A stretch of 64,000 nucleotides of DNA from CAZEIW01 sp964512305 (GTDB taxonomy: Bacteria; Pseudomonadota; Gammaproteobacteria; Burkholderiales; Burkholderiaceae_F): positions 4,198-68,197 of the forward strand of contig CAZEIW010000167.1 of the NCBI GenBank assembly GCA_964512305.1, in the 5' to 3' direction. Shown piece after piece: positions 9,015 to 17,128 of the stretch (the stretch's first letter is position 1; the number at the start of each line of letters is the position of its first letter). The notes beneath the pieces were generated by a model. That model did not search any database and was not told where the DNA came from. It saw only the letters and a list, made by a program, of their open reading frames with translations. The position numbers and the translations under genes are program-made.

Positions 9015-10103
9015 ATGACACTACCGACGAATCCGATTCCGGCGGGCGCTCCGCTGCCTCATCGCAAGACGCTGCGCCAATGGCTGATTCCGCTGTCGCG
9101 GCGCACGACGACGCACGCGATGGTGCTGCTCGCGTTCGACTACCTGCTGCTCGCCGCCGCCCTGCTGGGCACGGTCGTGCTGCACGGTTGGCCGGCCAAG
9201 CTCGCGTGCGGGATCGCCGCCGGCTTCGTGATCGGCCGCCTGTTCATCATCGGCCACGACGCGTGCCACCAGAGCCTGACGCCCGGGCGCGATTTGAACA
9301 AGTGGCTCGGCCGCATCGCGTTCCTGCCGTCGATTACGCCCTACAGCCTGTGGGACGTCGGCCACAACGTGGTGCATCACGGCTATACGAACCTCAAGGG
9401 GTTCGATTTCGTGTGGGCGCCGCTGACACGCGACGAATACGTCGCGCTGCCGCCGCTGCGGCGCCTGATGGACCGCATCTACCGCAGCGGCTGGGCCCCC
9501 GGCCTGTACTACATGATCGAAATCTGGTGGCTGCGGATGTTCTTCCCGAGCCGGCGCTACATGTCCACGCGGCGCCCGATCTTCACCTGGGACTGCCTGC
9601 TGGCGTCCGCGTTCGGCGCCGCCTGGATCGGCGGGCTCGCCTGGGCGGCGATCGCCACGGGCCAGTCGGTCGCGGCGCTGCTGCTGTTCGGGTTCGCCGT
9701 GCCGTTCTTTTTCTGGTGCAACATGATCGGATTCGTCGTCTACGTGCACCACACCCACGTGCGGGTGTGCTGGCACGACGACCGCACCGAGTGGTCGCGC
9801 GCGCAGCCGTTCATCTCCACCACGGTGCACCTGACCTTTCCGCTGCGCATCGGCGCCGTGCTGCATCACATCATGGAGCACACGGCGCACCATCTCGACA
9901 TGAGCATTCCGCTTTACCGGCTTCGCAATGCGCAGCGCCTGCTCGAGGACATGCTGCCCGGCCGGGTCGTGATCCAGCCATTCTCCTGGCGCTGGTACTT
10001 CGACACGGCCAAGCGCTGCAAGCTGTACGACTTCACCCGCCGGTGCTGGACCGCGTACTCGGGTCTCGCCACCAGCGACGTGCACGCCGCTGCGGCCGCC
10101 TGA
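9015..10103 (+). CDS. Membrane fatty acid desaturase
   Basis: A 362-residue integral-membrane di-iron enzyme. All three histidine clusters are present: HDACH (81-85), HNVVHH (117-122) and HHIMEHTAHH (284-293), with an extra HHTH at 245-248. Four or so membrane spans lie at about 38-57, 63-80, 195-215 and 219-243. The family introduces double bonds into acyl chains of membrane lipids. The ATG at 9015 is preceded by GGCAGGG; an in-frame ATG at 8910 would add a Pro/Arg-rich tail not found in the family. The 247-bp region upstream holds no gene and probably carries the promoter. It converges with the patatin gene. Confidence 0.9.
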   Translation: MTLPTNPIPAGAPLPHRKTLRQWLIPLSRRTTTHAMVLLAFDYLLLAAALLGTVVLHGWPAKLACGIAAGFVIGRLFIIGHDACHQSLTPGRDLNKWLGRIAFLPSITPYSLWDVGHNVVHHGYTNLKGFDFVWAPLTRDEYVALPPLRRLMDRIYRSGWAPGLYYMIEIWWLRMFFPSRRYMSTRRPIFTWDCLLASAFGAAWIGGLAWAAIATGQSVAALLLFGFAVPFFFWCNMIGFVVYVHHTHVRVCWHDDRTEWSRAQPFISTTVHLTFPLRIGAVLHHIMEHTAHHLDMSIPLYRLRNAQRLLEDMLPGRVVIQPFSWRWYFDTAKRCKLYDFTRRCWTAYSGLATSDVHAAAAA

Positions 10104-10166
10104 TCCTCCGGGTTTCCCCGTCGCGCGGCCCGACCGGCAAGCCCGCCACGCGGCGCCGGCGCGCGC

Positions 10167-11366
10167 TCAGCACTGCGCGTCCTTCGCCCGCTCGTCGCCC
10201 GGGCGCGCGACGTCGAAGGTGAAGACGCCCTCGCCGCCGGCCGGTCGCCGCAGGACCGCGGGATCTCGCAGGCTGCGCACGGCGTCCTCGTAGCCCGAGC
10301 TCCAGTGCTCCTCCATGCTCAGGCGCGAGAACTCGTAGTCCTTCGCGTTGCCTTCGTAGTGCTTCGATCGGTAGATCAGGTGCACGATGTTGTAGACGGA
10401 GTGGTCCGCGATCCCGGTCAGCGGCGCCAGCTGGGGCAGATTCCTCGCCTCGGGCGGCAGGCTCGCGATGGCCGTGGCGACCGCGTTGCGCAGCTTCTGC
10501 ATGCGCGCGAAGTTGTCGGTGTTGGCGCGCGTGCGGCTCGAATACTGGATTTCCTTCTCGCGCACCAGCACGTCCGCCATGTTGGCCGGGGGGCGGCCGC
10601 GCGCATTCCACAGATCGACCTGGAAGGCCAGCGTGTCCTGCCGCGGCCCGTGCTCGAGCACCCACTGCAGCGGCGTATTCGAGACCAGCCCGCCGTCCCA
10701 GTAGGGGTCGCCGTCGACCTCGACCGGCGGGAACCCGGGCGGCAGGGCCCCGCTCGCCATCACGTGCTCGACGCGGATGCGGTGCGTCGTCGTGTCGAAG
10801 TACGCGAAATTGCCGGTGCGGACGTTCACCGCGCCGACGCTGAGGCGGCACGCGCGCGCGTTGATGCGGTCGAAGTCGATCAGGTGCTCCAGCGTCCCCC
10901 GCAGGTCGCTCGTGTCGTAGATGCTGGTCGCGCCGGGCGACCCCGTCGGCCGCAGCCAGGGGTTTGGCACCCGCGGCCGGAAGAATCCCGGCACGCCGGC
11001 CACGACGGCCTGCGCTGCGCTGATCTGGTTGATGAACTGCCGGCCCGCGGCGGCCCGGCCGACCAGCGGCGCGATCGATGCGTCGGCGTACCAGGGCTGC
11101 GCCGTGATCGCCTCCCAGAATTCGCGCAGCCGCGCGACGCGCGACTGCACCGGATTGCCGGCAATGATCGCCGCGTTGATGGCGCCGATCGAGATGCCCG
11201 CGACCCAGTCCGGATGGAGCCCGGCTTCCGTCAGGGCCTGGTAGACGCCGCCCTGGTAGGCGCCCAATGCCCCGCCTCCCTGCAGCAGCAGTGCCACGCA
11301 GGCGAAAGGCGGGCGGGTCTGTTCGGTGGGCCTATGGCTGCCCGCGTCCGGTCGGACGGCGCTCAT
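10167..11366 (-). CDS. Patatin-like phospholipase/acyl hydrolase
   Basis: A 399-residue patatin-domain protein. The oxyanion loop GGGALGAY is at 30-37, the nucleophile Ser59 lies in GISIG (57-61), and the catalytic Asp225 lies in the WDGG motif. A DUF3734-like C-terminal extension (LIYRSKHYEGNAKDYEFSR) is typical of the bacterial PHA-granule or lipid-hydrolase patatins. The ATG at 11366 (MSAVRPDAG) has a GGGGAG ribosome-binding site at the right distance; an in-frame ATG at 11468 would add 34 residues without such a site. It probably hydrolyses membrane or storage lipids. It converges with the desaturase gene, both being lipid-related. Confidence 0.88.
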   Translation of the reverse strand: MSAVRPDAGSHRPTEQTRPPFACVALLLQGGGALGAYQGGVYQALTEAGLHPDWVAGISIGAINAAIIAGNPVQSRVARLREFWEAITAQPWYADASIAPLVGRAAAGRQFINQISAAQAVVAGVPGFFRPRVPNPWLRPTGSPGATSIYDTSDLRGTLEHLIDFDRINARACRLSVGAVNVRTGNFAYFDTTTHRIRVEHVMASGALPPGFPPVEVDGDPYWDGGLVSNTPLQWVLEHGPRQDTLAFQVDLWNARGRPPANMADVLVREKEIQYSSRTRANTDNFARMQKLRNAVATAIASLPPEARNLPQLAPLTGIADHSVYNIVHLIYRSKHYEGNAKDYEFSRLSMEEHWSSGYEDAVRSLRDPAVLRRPAGGEGVFTFDVARPGDERAKDAQC

Positions 11367-11609
11367 CGCCCGCTCCCCGGGCACGGCGCGGCGGCGGTCG
11401 ATATGCTTCGGTAGCGCGAGGTCATGATCGGGCCTGTTCGGAAGCGGGAGCACAGGATAAACATTCACGGCTCGCCGTGAATCTGGACCGGTCGTGTTAT
11501 GGACGGTTTAGGGCAGGATTAGGCGCGCGTTAGCCGGCGCGGCGCACCCGGCGCCCCGGTGCCCGGTCGCAATGCCGTCGTGGGACGGCCGCGGCGTGCC
11601 CGTACGAAA

Positions 11610-11762
11610 ATGCGCACCAGGGAGGGGAACGTGCTCGTCCTTCCGGGAGCGTGATGTCGCTGGGCAGACGGCGCGCTGGTCAGCCATACCGCGTGCATCG
11701 GCGATTGCCCCGGGCCGTTCCCGTTCTACGAGCCCGACGGCCAGCAGATCGGCTCCTCGTGA
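11610..11762 (+). pseudogene. Possible decayed small gene interrupted by an in-frame TGA
   Basis: This lies inside a roughly 500-bp gene-free stretch (11367-11865). From an ATG at 11610 the frame reads MRTREGNVLVLPGA, meets TGA at 11652-11654, and continues in the same frame with CRWADGALVSHTACIGDCPG, then PFPFYEPDGQQIGSS and a stop at 11760-11762. Third codon positions in the second part are almost all G or C, as in the real genes nearby, which suggests former or recoded coding sequence. A TGG-to-TGA change is the simplest explanation. No ribosome-binding site or family match is recognised. The rest of the stretch shows short coding-like patches in other frames and no recognisable feature. 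Confidence 0.25.
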
Positions 11763-11865
11763 ACGGGCGGCAGAGACGCGGCGATCACGCCGCCACCGGC
11801 CACTTCCCCGGCATGTGCTCGAGCTCGCCGATCGGCACCGGCCTGGTGAAAAGACAGCCCCCCGA

Positions 11866-13011
11866 TCAGCGGTTCCGTCCCTGCCTCAGCGCCGACTTCA
11901 GCTCGCTGATGTCGGAGAAAGCCGTGACGAAGTGCGTGACTTCGCCGGCGGCATCGCGCACCGGGCTCGCGCTCTCCCAGACGGCGAACGAATCGCCGCC
12001 CTTGCGCCGGTACCGGGCCTCCCCGCGCGCCGGGCCGTCCGCCGGATCGGCCGGGAGCCGGTAAAACCGCTCGTCGCGCCGGTCGGCATACAGGAAGTCG
12101 CTCGGATCGCGGCCTCGCGCGTCCTCGCCACTGAACCCGGTCAGCGCCGTGAAGGCCGGGTTGACCGCCACGATGCGGCGCGCGCGATCCTCGATGAAGA
12201 CACCCTCGGAGATCGCGTCGAACACGGCGCCGGCCTGGCGCAGTCTTTCCTCGGCTTCGCGCCGCGCCGTGATGTCCCCGATGACGCCGACCATCCTGGC
12301 CGGCCTGCCGAGACCCGGCGCATAGGCCCGCGCGTGCACCTCCAGCCATCGGAGCGATCCGCCGCCGGTCCTGGCGCGGAAGACGGCGCTGACCGGCGCC
12401 GCGCTCGCGCGGCTGCGCTCGATCTGCCCGACGGCGGCGGGCAGATCGTCGGGATGGACGCGCGCGGCGACGTTCGTGGCGGGTTCGCTCAGGACGTCCG
12501 TGCCGGTCCCGAAGATGGACTCGATCCGCCCCGAGGCCACCACCATGCCGGACGATTCGTCCCACTCCCAGACGCCGAGCGCCGCGGCATCGAGCGCGAG
12601 GCGCAGGCGCTGCTCGCTGCGCTCGACGCTCGCCTGCGCCCGGTGCCGCACGGCCGCCATCTGGATCGTGGCGTGCAGCTCCCGCTTCTCGATCGGCTTG
12701 ACAAGGTACCCATACGGGAGCGCGGACTGCGCGCGCTGGAGCGTCGCGTCCTCGCTGTAGGCGGTCAGGAAGATGATGGGCACCCGCAGGCTGTCGTGGA
12801 TGCGCCTCGCGGCCTCGATCCCGTCCATCTCGCCTTCGAGGTGTATGTCCATCAGGACGATGTCGGGCGGGGCCGCCAGGGCCCTCTCGATCGCCTGAGC
12901 GCCGGTCGCGACCACGGCGGGGACCTCGTAGCCCAGCGACTGAAGCTGCCGCTTCATGTCGAGGGCGATGATCCGCTCGTCCTCGACCAGCATCACCTGG
13001 GTCGCGTTCAT
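11866..13011 (-). CDS. Response regulator with receiver and two PAS domains
   Basis: A 381-residue protein. Residues 1-120 form a CheY-like receiver with acidic residues at 10-11, phospho-acceptor Asp55 (IVLMDIHLEG), Thr83 and Lys105 (VKPIEKRE). Two PAS domains follow at about 130-255 and 265-375, the first with a PAC-like ARTGGGSLRWLEVHARAY segment. No DNA-binding, GGDEF or kinase domain follows, so the output is unclear; it may relay to a partner or be truncated (decayed sequence lies immediately downstream). Start 13011 lies 13 bp after the stop of the histidine kinase gene, so the two form an operon and this is the likely cognate regulator. Confidence 0.85.
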   Translation of the reverse strand: MNATQVMLVEDERIIALDMKRQLQSLGYEVPAVVATGAQAIERALAAPPDIVLMDIHLEGEMDGIEAARRIHDSLRVPIIFLTAYSEDATLQRAQSALPYGYLVKPIEKRELHATIQMAAVRHRAQASVERSEQRLRLALDAAALGVWEWDESSGMVVASGRIESIFGTGTDVLSEPATNVAARVHPDDLPAAVGQIERSRASAAPVSAVFRARTGGGSLRWLEVHARAYAPGLGRPARMVGVIGDITARREAEERLRQAGAVFDAISEGVFIEDRARRIVAVNPAFTALTGFSGEDARGRDPSDFLYADRRDERFYRLPADPADGPARGEARYRRKGGDSFAVWESASPVRDAAGEVTHFVTAFSDISELKSALRQGRNR

Positions 13012-13024
13012 CGGGCTGTCGGGC

Positions 13025-14488
13025 TCACGGCTCCCGCGCCTCCCGGTGCAGGTGAAGGCGCAGCTCGAAGCGGGTGCCCGGCGACTTCCTGACGATCGTG
13101 AAGCCTCCGCCGATCTGATCGGCCAGCAGCGGCACCAGTTGCAGCCCGAGCGACTTCGGCTGCGGGGCATTCCAATCCTCCGGCAGCCCGACGCCCTCGT
13201 CCTCCACGACCAGCAGCGCCCTGGAGTCGTCGATCGGGGTCAGCTCGACCCTCACCGCGCCGCTTCGCCCGTCCGGATAGGCGTGCTTGAACGCGTTGGT
13301 CACCAGTTCGTTGATCCACAGGCCGCACGGGGTCGCGCGCTGCAGATCGAGGTAGAAACGTCCCGTCTCGGCGGCGACCTGCAGCGACACGTTGCGCACC
13401 GGCGAGCCGAAGGTCGCGACCAGCAGCTGGCCGAAGCGGGCGAGGTACTCGCCGAAGTCGACGCGCGAGAAGTCGTGACGCTCGTACAGCAGCTGGTGGA
13501 TCAGGGCCATCGAGCGCACGCGCGCCTGGCTGTCGGCGAGAACGGACCTGGCGCGCTGGTCCGGAATGTAGCTCGCCTGCATGTTGAGCAGGCTGATGAT
13601 CACCTGCAGGTTGTTCTTGACGCGATGGTGGATCTCGTTCAGAAGAACCGTCTTCTCCTTGAGGGCCGCCTCGATCTGCCGTTGCGCGGTCTGGCGCTCG
13701 GTGATATCGACGATCGAGGCGAGCACCATCTGCCCCTCGTCGCTGTCGATCGGATTGAGGCCGATCTCCACGGGGAACTCGCTGCCGTCCTTGCGCCTCC
13801 CGTACAGGTCCCGGCCGGCGCCCATCGGGCGCGCGACCGGATGCGCGCCGAAGTCGGACCTCAGTCCCGGATGCGCCGCGCGGAAGCGCCCGGGGACCAG
13901 GAGCTCCACCGGCCGGCCGACCAGCTCGTCCTTCCTGTAGCCGAAGGTCTTCTCGGCCAGCGCGTTGAACAGCACGACGCAGCCGTCGGAATCGACCATC
14001 ACCATCGCGTTCGGCGCCAGCTCGACCACGCGCCGGAAGCGCTCCTCGAGGCGCTTGCGCGCGGAAAGGTCGACGATCGCCGACAGCACCATCGTGCCTT
14101 CGTCGGTTTCGATCGGGTTGAGCCCGATCTCGATCGGGAACTCGCTGCCGTCCTTGCGCATGCCGTAAAGGTCGCGGCCGACGCCCATCGACCGGGGGCG
14201 CGGGTCGGCGAAGAACGCCGCCCGCATGCCCGGATGACGCGCGCGGAAGCGGTCCGGAAGCAGCATCTCGATCGGCCGTCCGAGGAGCTCGGCGCGCGAG
14301 TATCCGAACAGCCGTTCGGTCTGCGCGTTGACCATCTCGATCGTGCCGCGGCGGTCGATCATCACCATCGAGGTCGGTGCCGACTCCACGACCTGGCGGA
14401 AGCGCTCCTCGATGCTCGGCCCGCCCGAGAGGCGTGCATCGGGGCCGGCCTGCGCGGCAGGCTTTCCGGTACCCACGTAAGACCCCAT
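13025..14488 (-). CDS. PAS-PAS sensor histidine kinase of the HisKA_2 type
   Basis: A 487-residue soluble kinase with no membrane span. Two PAS domains (about 28-142 and 150-262) are near-copies of each other: both contain GRDLYG, RKDGSEFP and EIGLNPI. A HisKA_2 phospho-acceptor box follows (NEIHHRVKNNLQ, 284-295), then the ATPase domain with the N-box INELVTNAFKHAY (392-404) and a G-box VVEDEGVGLPEDW. Being cytoplasmic it should sense an internal signal (redox, light or ligand through the PAS domains). The start ATG 14488 (MGSYVGTGK) is preferred; upstream in-frame sequence is Arg/Pro-rich and non-coding in character. It is the first gene of the two-gene operon with the receiver-PAS protein. 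Confidence 0.88.
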   Translation of the reverse strand: MGSYVGTGKPAAQAGPDARLSGGPSIEERFRQVVESAPTSMVMIDRRGTIEMVNAQTERLFGYSRAELLGRPIEMLLPDRFRARHPGMRAAFFADPRPRSMGVGRDLYGMRKDGSEFPIEIGLNPIETDEGTMVLSAIVDLSARKRLEERFRRVVELAPNAMVMVDSDGCVVLFNALAEKTFGYRKDELVGRPVELLVPGRFRAAHPGLRSDFGAHPVARPMGAGRDLYGRRKDGSEFPVEIGLNPIDSDEGQMVLASIVDITERQTAQRQIEAALKEKTVLLNEIHHRVKNNLQVIISLLNMQASYIPDQRARSVLADSQARVRSMALIHQLLYERHDFSRVDFGEYLARFGQLLVATFGSPVRNVSLQVAAETGRFYLDLQRATPCGLWINELVTNAFKHAYPDGRSGAVRVELTPIDDSRALLVVEDEGVGLPEDWNAPQPKSLGLQLVPLLADQIGGGFTIVRKSPGTRFELRLHLHREAREP

Positions 14489-14607
14489 CACATCGCCGCT
14501 CCGAATCGAGCCGCGCTTCGCCGCCGGCGGGTCTCCCCGGGGGCCCGCGCGCCGCTGCGGCGCCGAGCGCGGATCCGGACGCGATATTAACTCGTTGCAC
14601 AGGTAAT

Positions 14608-14646
14608 GATCCCGGACCGGGCTTCTCGTACGTACGATCCGGGATC
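14608..14646. repeat. 9-bp inverted repeat upstream of the histidine kinase
   Basis: GATCCCGGA (14608-14616) and TCCGGGATC (14638-14646) are perfect inverted repeats separated by 21 bases that contain CGTACGTACG. They sit in the divergent region between the kinase gene and the GNAT leader, about 120 bp upstream of the kinase start, and could be an operator or a structured 5' end. The AT-rich patch GATATTAA (14583-14590) on the kinase side may hold its -10 element. Confidence 0.35.
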
Positions 14647-14744
14647 CGGCGGCGCCGCACCCGCTCCGCCGCGTGCCCGGGCGACCTCCTCCGGTGTCCG
14701 CAGGGCGGGGCGTTTCGGAGCCCGCGACTATTCGCCCCGCGCGA

Positions 14745-14772
14745 TTGACTCGCGCGGATTGCGCCGGATAAC
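14745..14772 (+). promoter_or_regulatory. Sigma-70-type promoter for the GNAT leader
   Basis: TTGACT (14745-14750; 5 of 6 to consensus) and GATAAC (14767-14772; 4 of 6), separated by 16 bases, in an otherwise GC-rich region. Transcription would start near 14779, about 220 bases upstream of the acetyltransferase ATG and 160 bases before a strong intrinsic terminator. Confidence 0.5.
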
Positions 14773-14778
14773 ATGGAA

Positions 14779-14963
14779 ACCATGCCGTCCGTACGCACTC
14801 TGCCCGATCGGCCCGAGCCGGCGCGCAATGCCGCGATCCGCTCGCTCTGCGCTTGCACACCGATGCCGCGCGTCCAATCGCGCGCGTGGCCGTGTCGCCG
14901 GCGGGCCGCCTGACACCCTGCAAGACCATCGAACCCAAAGGCCCGCAGAGTGCGGGCCTTTTT
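14779..14963 (+). ncRNA. Candidate leader/attenuator or small RNA
   Basis: The stretch between the predicted start site and the terminator would make an RNA of about 185 bases. It contains a possible 46-codon leader frame (ATG 14773 or 14782, stop 14911-14913) whose last codons include three successive arginines. GCGGGCC (14901-14907), overlapping those arginine codons, is exactly complementary to the 5' arm GGCCCGC of the terminator (14940-14946), giving an alternative antiterminator pairing. It may therefore be an attenuation leader for the GNAT gene, or a free small RNA. No match to 6S, SRP or RNase P RNA consensus was seen. This is inference from layout only. Confidence 0.35.
14937..14963 (+). 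terminator. Strong intrinsic terminator in the GNAT leader
   Basis: 11-bp perfect stem AAAGGCCCGCA (14937-14947) / TGCGGGCCTTT (14951-14961) with a 3-base GAG loop and a run of five T (14959-14963). It lies only 35 bases upstream of the acetyltransferase start codon. It is the clearest Rho-independent terminator in the window. Confidence 0.85.
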
Positions 14964-14997
14964 GCATGCCCGCGCGTCACCGCGATGGAGGAGGAGG

Positions 14998-15534
14998 ATG
15001 AATCCGATCCTAGTACGCCGCGCCCAGCCCGACGATGCCCCCGCATTCGCCCGCATCATGGCGGACGAGGAGGTCTTCGCGCAGTTGATGCAGCTTCCGT
15101 ATCCCGATGCGGCCGCCTGGCGCAAGCGGCTCGAAGCGGCGCCCGAGCCGGGCCGCGGCGACATCCAGCTCGTCGCCGAGCTCGACGGCCGGGTCGTGGG
15201 CAGCGCCGGGCTCTATTCGGCGGCCCCGAACCTGCGGCGGCGGCACGCGATGGTGCTCGGCGTCAGCGTCGGCAGGGAAGCTCAGCGGCAGGGTGTCGGG
15301 TCGGCTCTGATCGGCGCGCTTCTCGACTACGCCGATCGCTGGGCCGGAATCATCCGCATCGAGCTCACCGTCTGGGCCGACAACGAGCGGGCAATCGCGC
15401 TGTATCGCAAGTTCGGGTTCGAGGTCGAGGGGCGGCTGCGCGCCTATGGGCTGCGCGACGGGCGCTACGACGACGCGCTCGCGATGGCGAGGTTGCATCC
15501 GCAGCCGCCCGCGGCGCTGCCCGGCGGCGATTGA
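14998..15534 (+). CDS. GNAT N-acetyltransferase
   Basis: A 178-residue GNAT-fold enzyme that transfers an acetyl group from acetyl-CoA. The pyrophosphate-binding motif A is V-S-V-G-R-E-A-Q-R-Q-G-V-G (Q/RxxGxG/A), followed by NERAIALYRKFGFEVEGRLR, typical of the RimJ/RimL or spermidine/phosphinothricin-like subgroup. The acceptor is unknown. The ATG at 14998 has an excellent GGAGGAGGAG ribosome-binding site, which rejects an upstream in-frame ATG at 14950 that lies inside the terminator hairpin. The leader upstream may control it by attenuation. Confidence 0.85.
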   Translation: MNPILVRRAQPDDAPAFARIMADEEVFAQLMQLPYPDAAAWRKRLEAAPEPGRGDIQLVAELDGRVVGSAGLYSAAPNLRRRHAMVLGVSVGREAQRQGVGSALIGALLDYADRWAGIIRIELTVWADNERAIALYRKFGFEVEGRLRAYGLRDGRYDDALAMARLHPQPPAALPGGD

Positions 15535-15579
15535 ATGCGGTCGCTCCGGCGATCGGGGACTGCGCGCGTCAGCGCGCCA

Positions 15580-16917
15580 TCAAGGCGGGCGGAAGTCGAG
15601 CTCGACCGTCATCTCGGCGGAGCGGCCGGGTGGGTCGAAGACCCACTTCAGCAGCGCCAGCCGGACGCTTTCGTCGTACACCTGCGCCGGCTTTGCGCTG
15701 ACGAGGTCCACGCGCTCTACCCTGCCCTCGGGGGTGACGTGCAGGCGCGCCACGACGGTCCCGCCGTCCACGCCCGCGCGCCGCGCGCGCGCCGGCAGGG
15801 GCGGCACGACCCGGTCGCGGACGTGCAGGCCGGACGTCGCGGCGTCGCTCCGGAGGGGATCGATCATCGCCACTTTCGCGTCGGGCTTCGCCGCCGTGGT
15901 TTCGGCGGGCGGGGCGCGCTCGGCCGGGCCGCCGGCCGAAGGAGCGATGCCCGCGGCCGGCGCTGCGGCATCGGCCCCGCCCGGCGCCCCGGGCGGCTTG
16001 GAGGAGGCCGCAGGAACCGGGCCGCCGGCCGCGGCGATGTTCACGTCCGCCGCCGCGGCCACCATGACCGGCCGGGGCGTGCGCCCGCCGTCGCTACCGG
16101 CAGGTGCCGGCGGGCTGGCGCGAATGGCCGCTGACGCCTCGGGGGCCGGGACAGGTGGCGCGCCGGCAGTGGGGGTGACCGGGGCGGCGGTGGCCGCCGC
16201 ACCCGCGGAAGCGGCGCGGTCGGGCACTGCTGCGGCAGGCTGCGCCGCGGCGAGGGATTGGGGCGAGGTGCGGCCGATCTCGCGCGGCAGGATGACGGCC
16301 GGCAGCTGAGAGGACGGCGGGGGCGCCGCCGCATTCGAACCGCCGGTGCGAATCTGCTCTCGCTGCTGCGCCCGTTCGACGCGCGGTGGCGGGAGCTGCG
16401 GCTCCTCGTCCTGCGCCGCGCGACGCACGGGCGCGGGCGACATCACCGTCGAGATGCTGCCATCGTCGGGCCGCGAAGTCGCGCTCGCGAAATCCAGGCT
16501 CAGGAGATCGGTCTTCGGCCGCTCGCCGCGGTCGTCATGCCGCTGAAGCAGCACCCAGGCGCCCGCCCCCAAGGCCACAAGGACGACCAGACCGGCCGCG
16601 AGCCCCGATCTGCGCTTGATCGCGGCGGGGAGGGTCTCGAGCGATGGGTCGGGCTCCTCGGCCGCATCCGATTCGTCCGCGGGCCGCGGCGGCGGCAGCG
16701 GCCCGGCCTCGACGAGGTGCACATAGCCGTGCGACTCGAGCAGCGGCAGCAGACGGTCGACAGTTTGCGCACCGAAGACCGCCGCCAGTTCGGCGACGGT
16801 CCGGCGGCCGTCGATCAGGATCAGCAGATGCCGCTCGTGCCCGGACAGCGCTCCGTGGGCGACCTTCAACTCGGCCGCCCCGACCTCGGTCTTGGAGTAA
16901 ACCGATGAGGGAAGCAT
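15580..16917 (-). CDS. TonB-domain protein with cytoplasmic winged-helix-like head
   Basis: A 445-residue protein. Residues 1-75 form a helical head (GHERHLLILIDGRRTVAELA) that resembles a small helix-turn-helix or PatA-like N-domain. A charged linker and one membrane span at about 105-125 follow, then a long Pro/Ala-rich periplasmic spacer (130-350) and a TonB C-terminal domain (VDGGTVVARLHVTPEGRVER to the end). TonB domains contact outer-membrane receptors or drive envelope functions, but no ExbBD or receptor is adjacent. The ATG at 16917 has a GAGAGG ribosome-binding site; an in-frame ATG at 16995 would add 26 residues without one. It converges with the GNAT gene. Confidence 0.75.
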   Translation of the reverse strand: MLPSSVYSKTEVGAAELKVAHGALSGHERHLLILIDGRRTVAELAAVFGAQTVDRLLPLLESHGYVHLVEAGPLPPPRPADESDAAEEPDPSLETLPAAIKRRSGLAAGLVVLVALGAGAWVLLQRHDDRGERPKTDLLSLDFASATSRPDDGSISTVMSPAPVRRAAQDEEPQLPPPRVERAQQREQIRTGGSNAAAPPPSSQLPAVILPREIGRTSPQSLAAAQPAAAVPDRAASAGAAATAAPVTPTAGAPPVPAPEASAAIRASPPAPAGSDGGRTPRPVMVAAAADVNIAAAGGPVPAASSKPPGAPGGADAAAPAAGIAPSAGGPAERAPPAETTAAKPDAKVAMIDPLRSDAATSGLHVRDRVVPPLPARARRAGVDGGTVVARLHVTPEGRVERVDLVSAKPAQVYDESVRLALLKWVFDPPGRSAEMTVELDFRPP

Positions 16918-17051
16918 TGCCCTCTCCGCGACGCGGCTGCGCCCGGCTGCCGGCGCGCCGAATGGACGCCGGGCGGACGCACCTTCGAGCCGCATCCGGA
17001 GCGGCCCGAAGGAAGCATATCGATTCTACGCGGTCAGGTCGGCGCGGATGC

Positions 17052-17073
17052 GGTGCGGGGACGCCCCCGCACC
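17052..17073 (-). terminator. Stem-loop after the acyl-CoA ligase gene
   Basis: 9-bp perfect stem GGTGCGGGG (17052-17060) / CCCCGCACC (17065-17073) with a 4-base ACGC loop, 56 bases past the ligase stop on the minus strand and upstream of the TonB-like gene. No T-tract is present. Confidence 0.4.
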
Positions 17074-17128
17074 CTCCGAGGCGGCTTTACGGGAGAAATC
17101 GCGCCGCAGCATTTGGACGCTGCCCCCC

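Noticed and set aside
11652..11654. TGA as a selenocysteine codon
   Set aside because: No SECIS-like stem or family with selenocysteine at this place was recognised; a nonsense change is simpler. Kept only as a remote possibility in the finding.
14950..14997. Upstream in-frame start for the GNAT protein
   Set aside because: It begins inside the terminator hairpin, adds an Arg-rich tail and lacks a ribosome-binding site, whereas 14998 has an excellent one.
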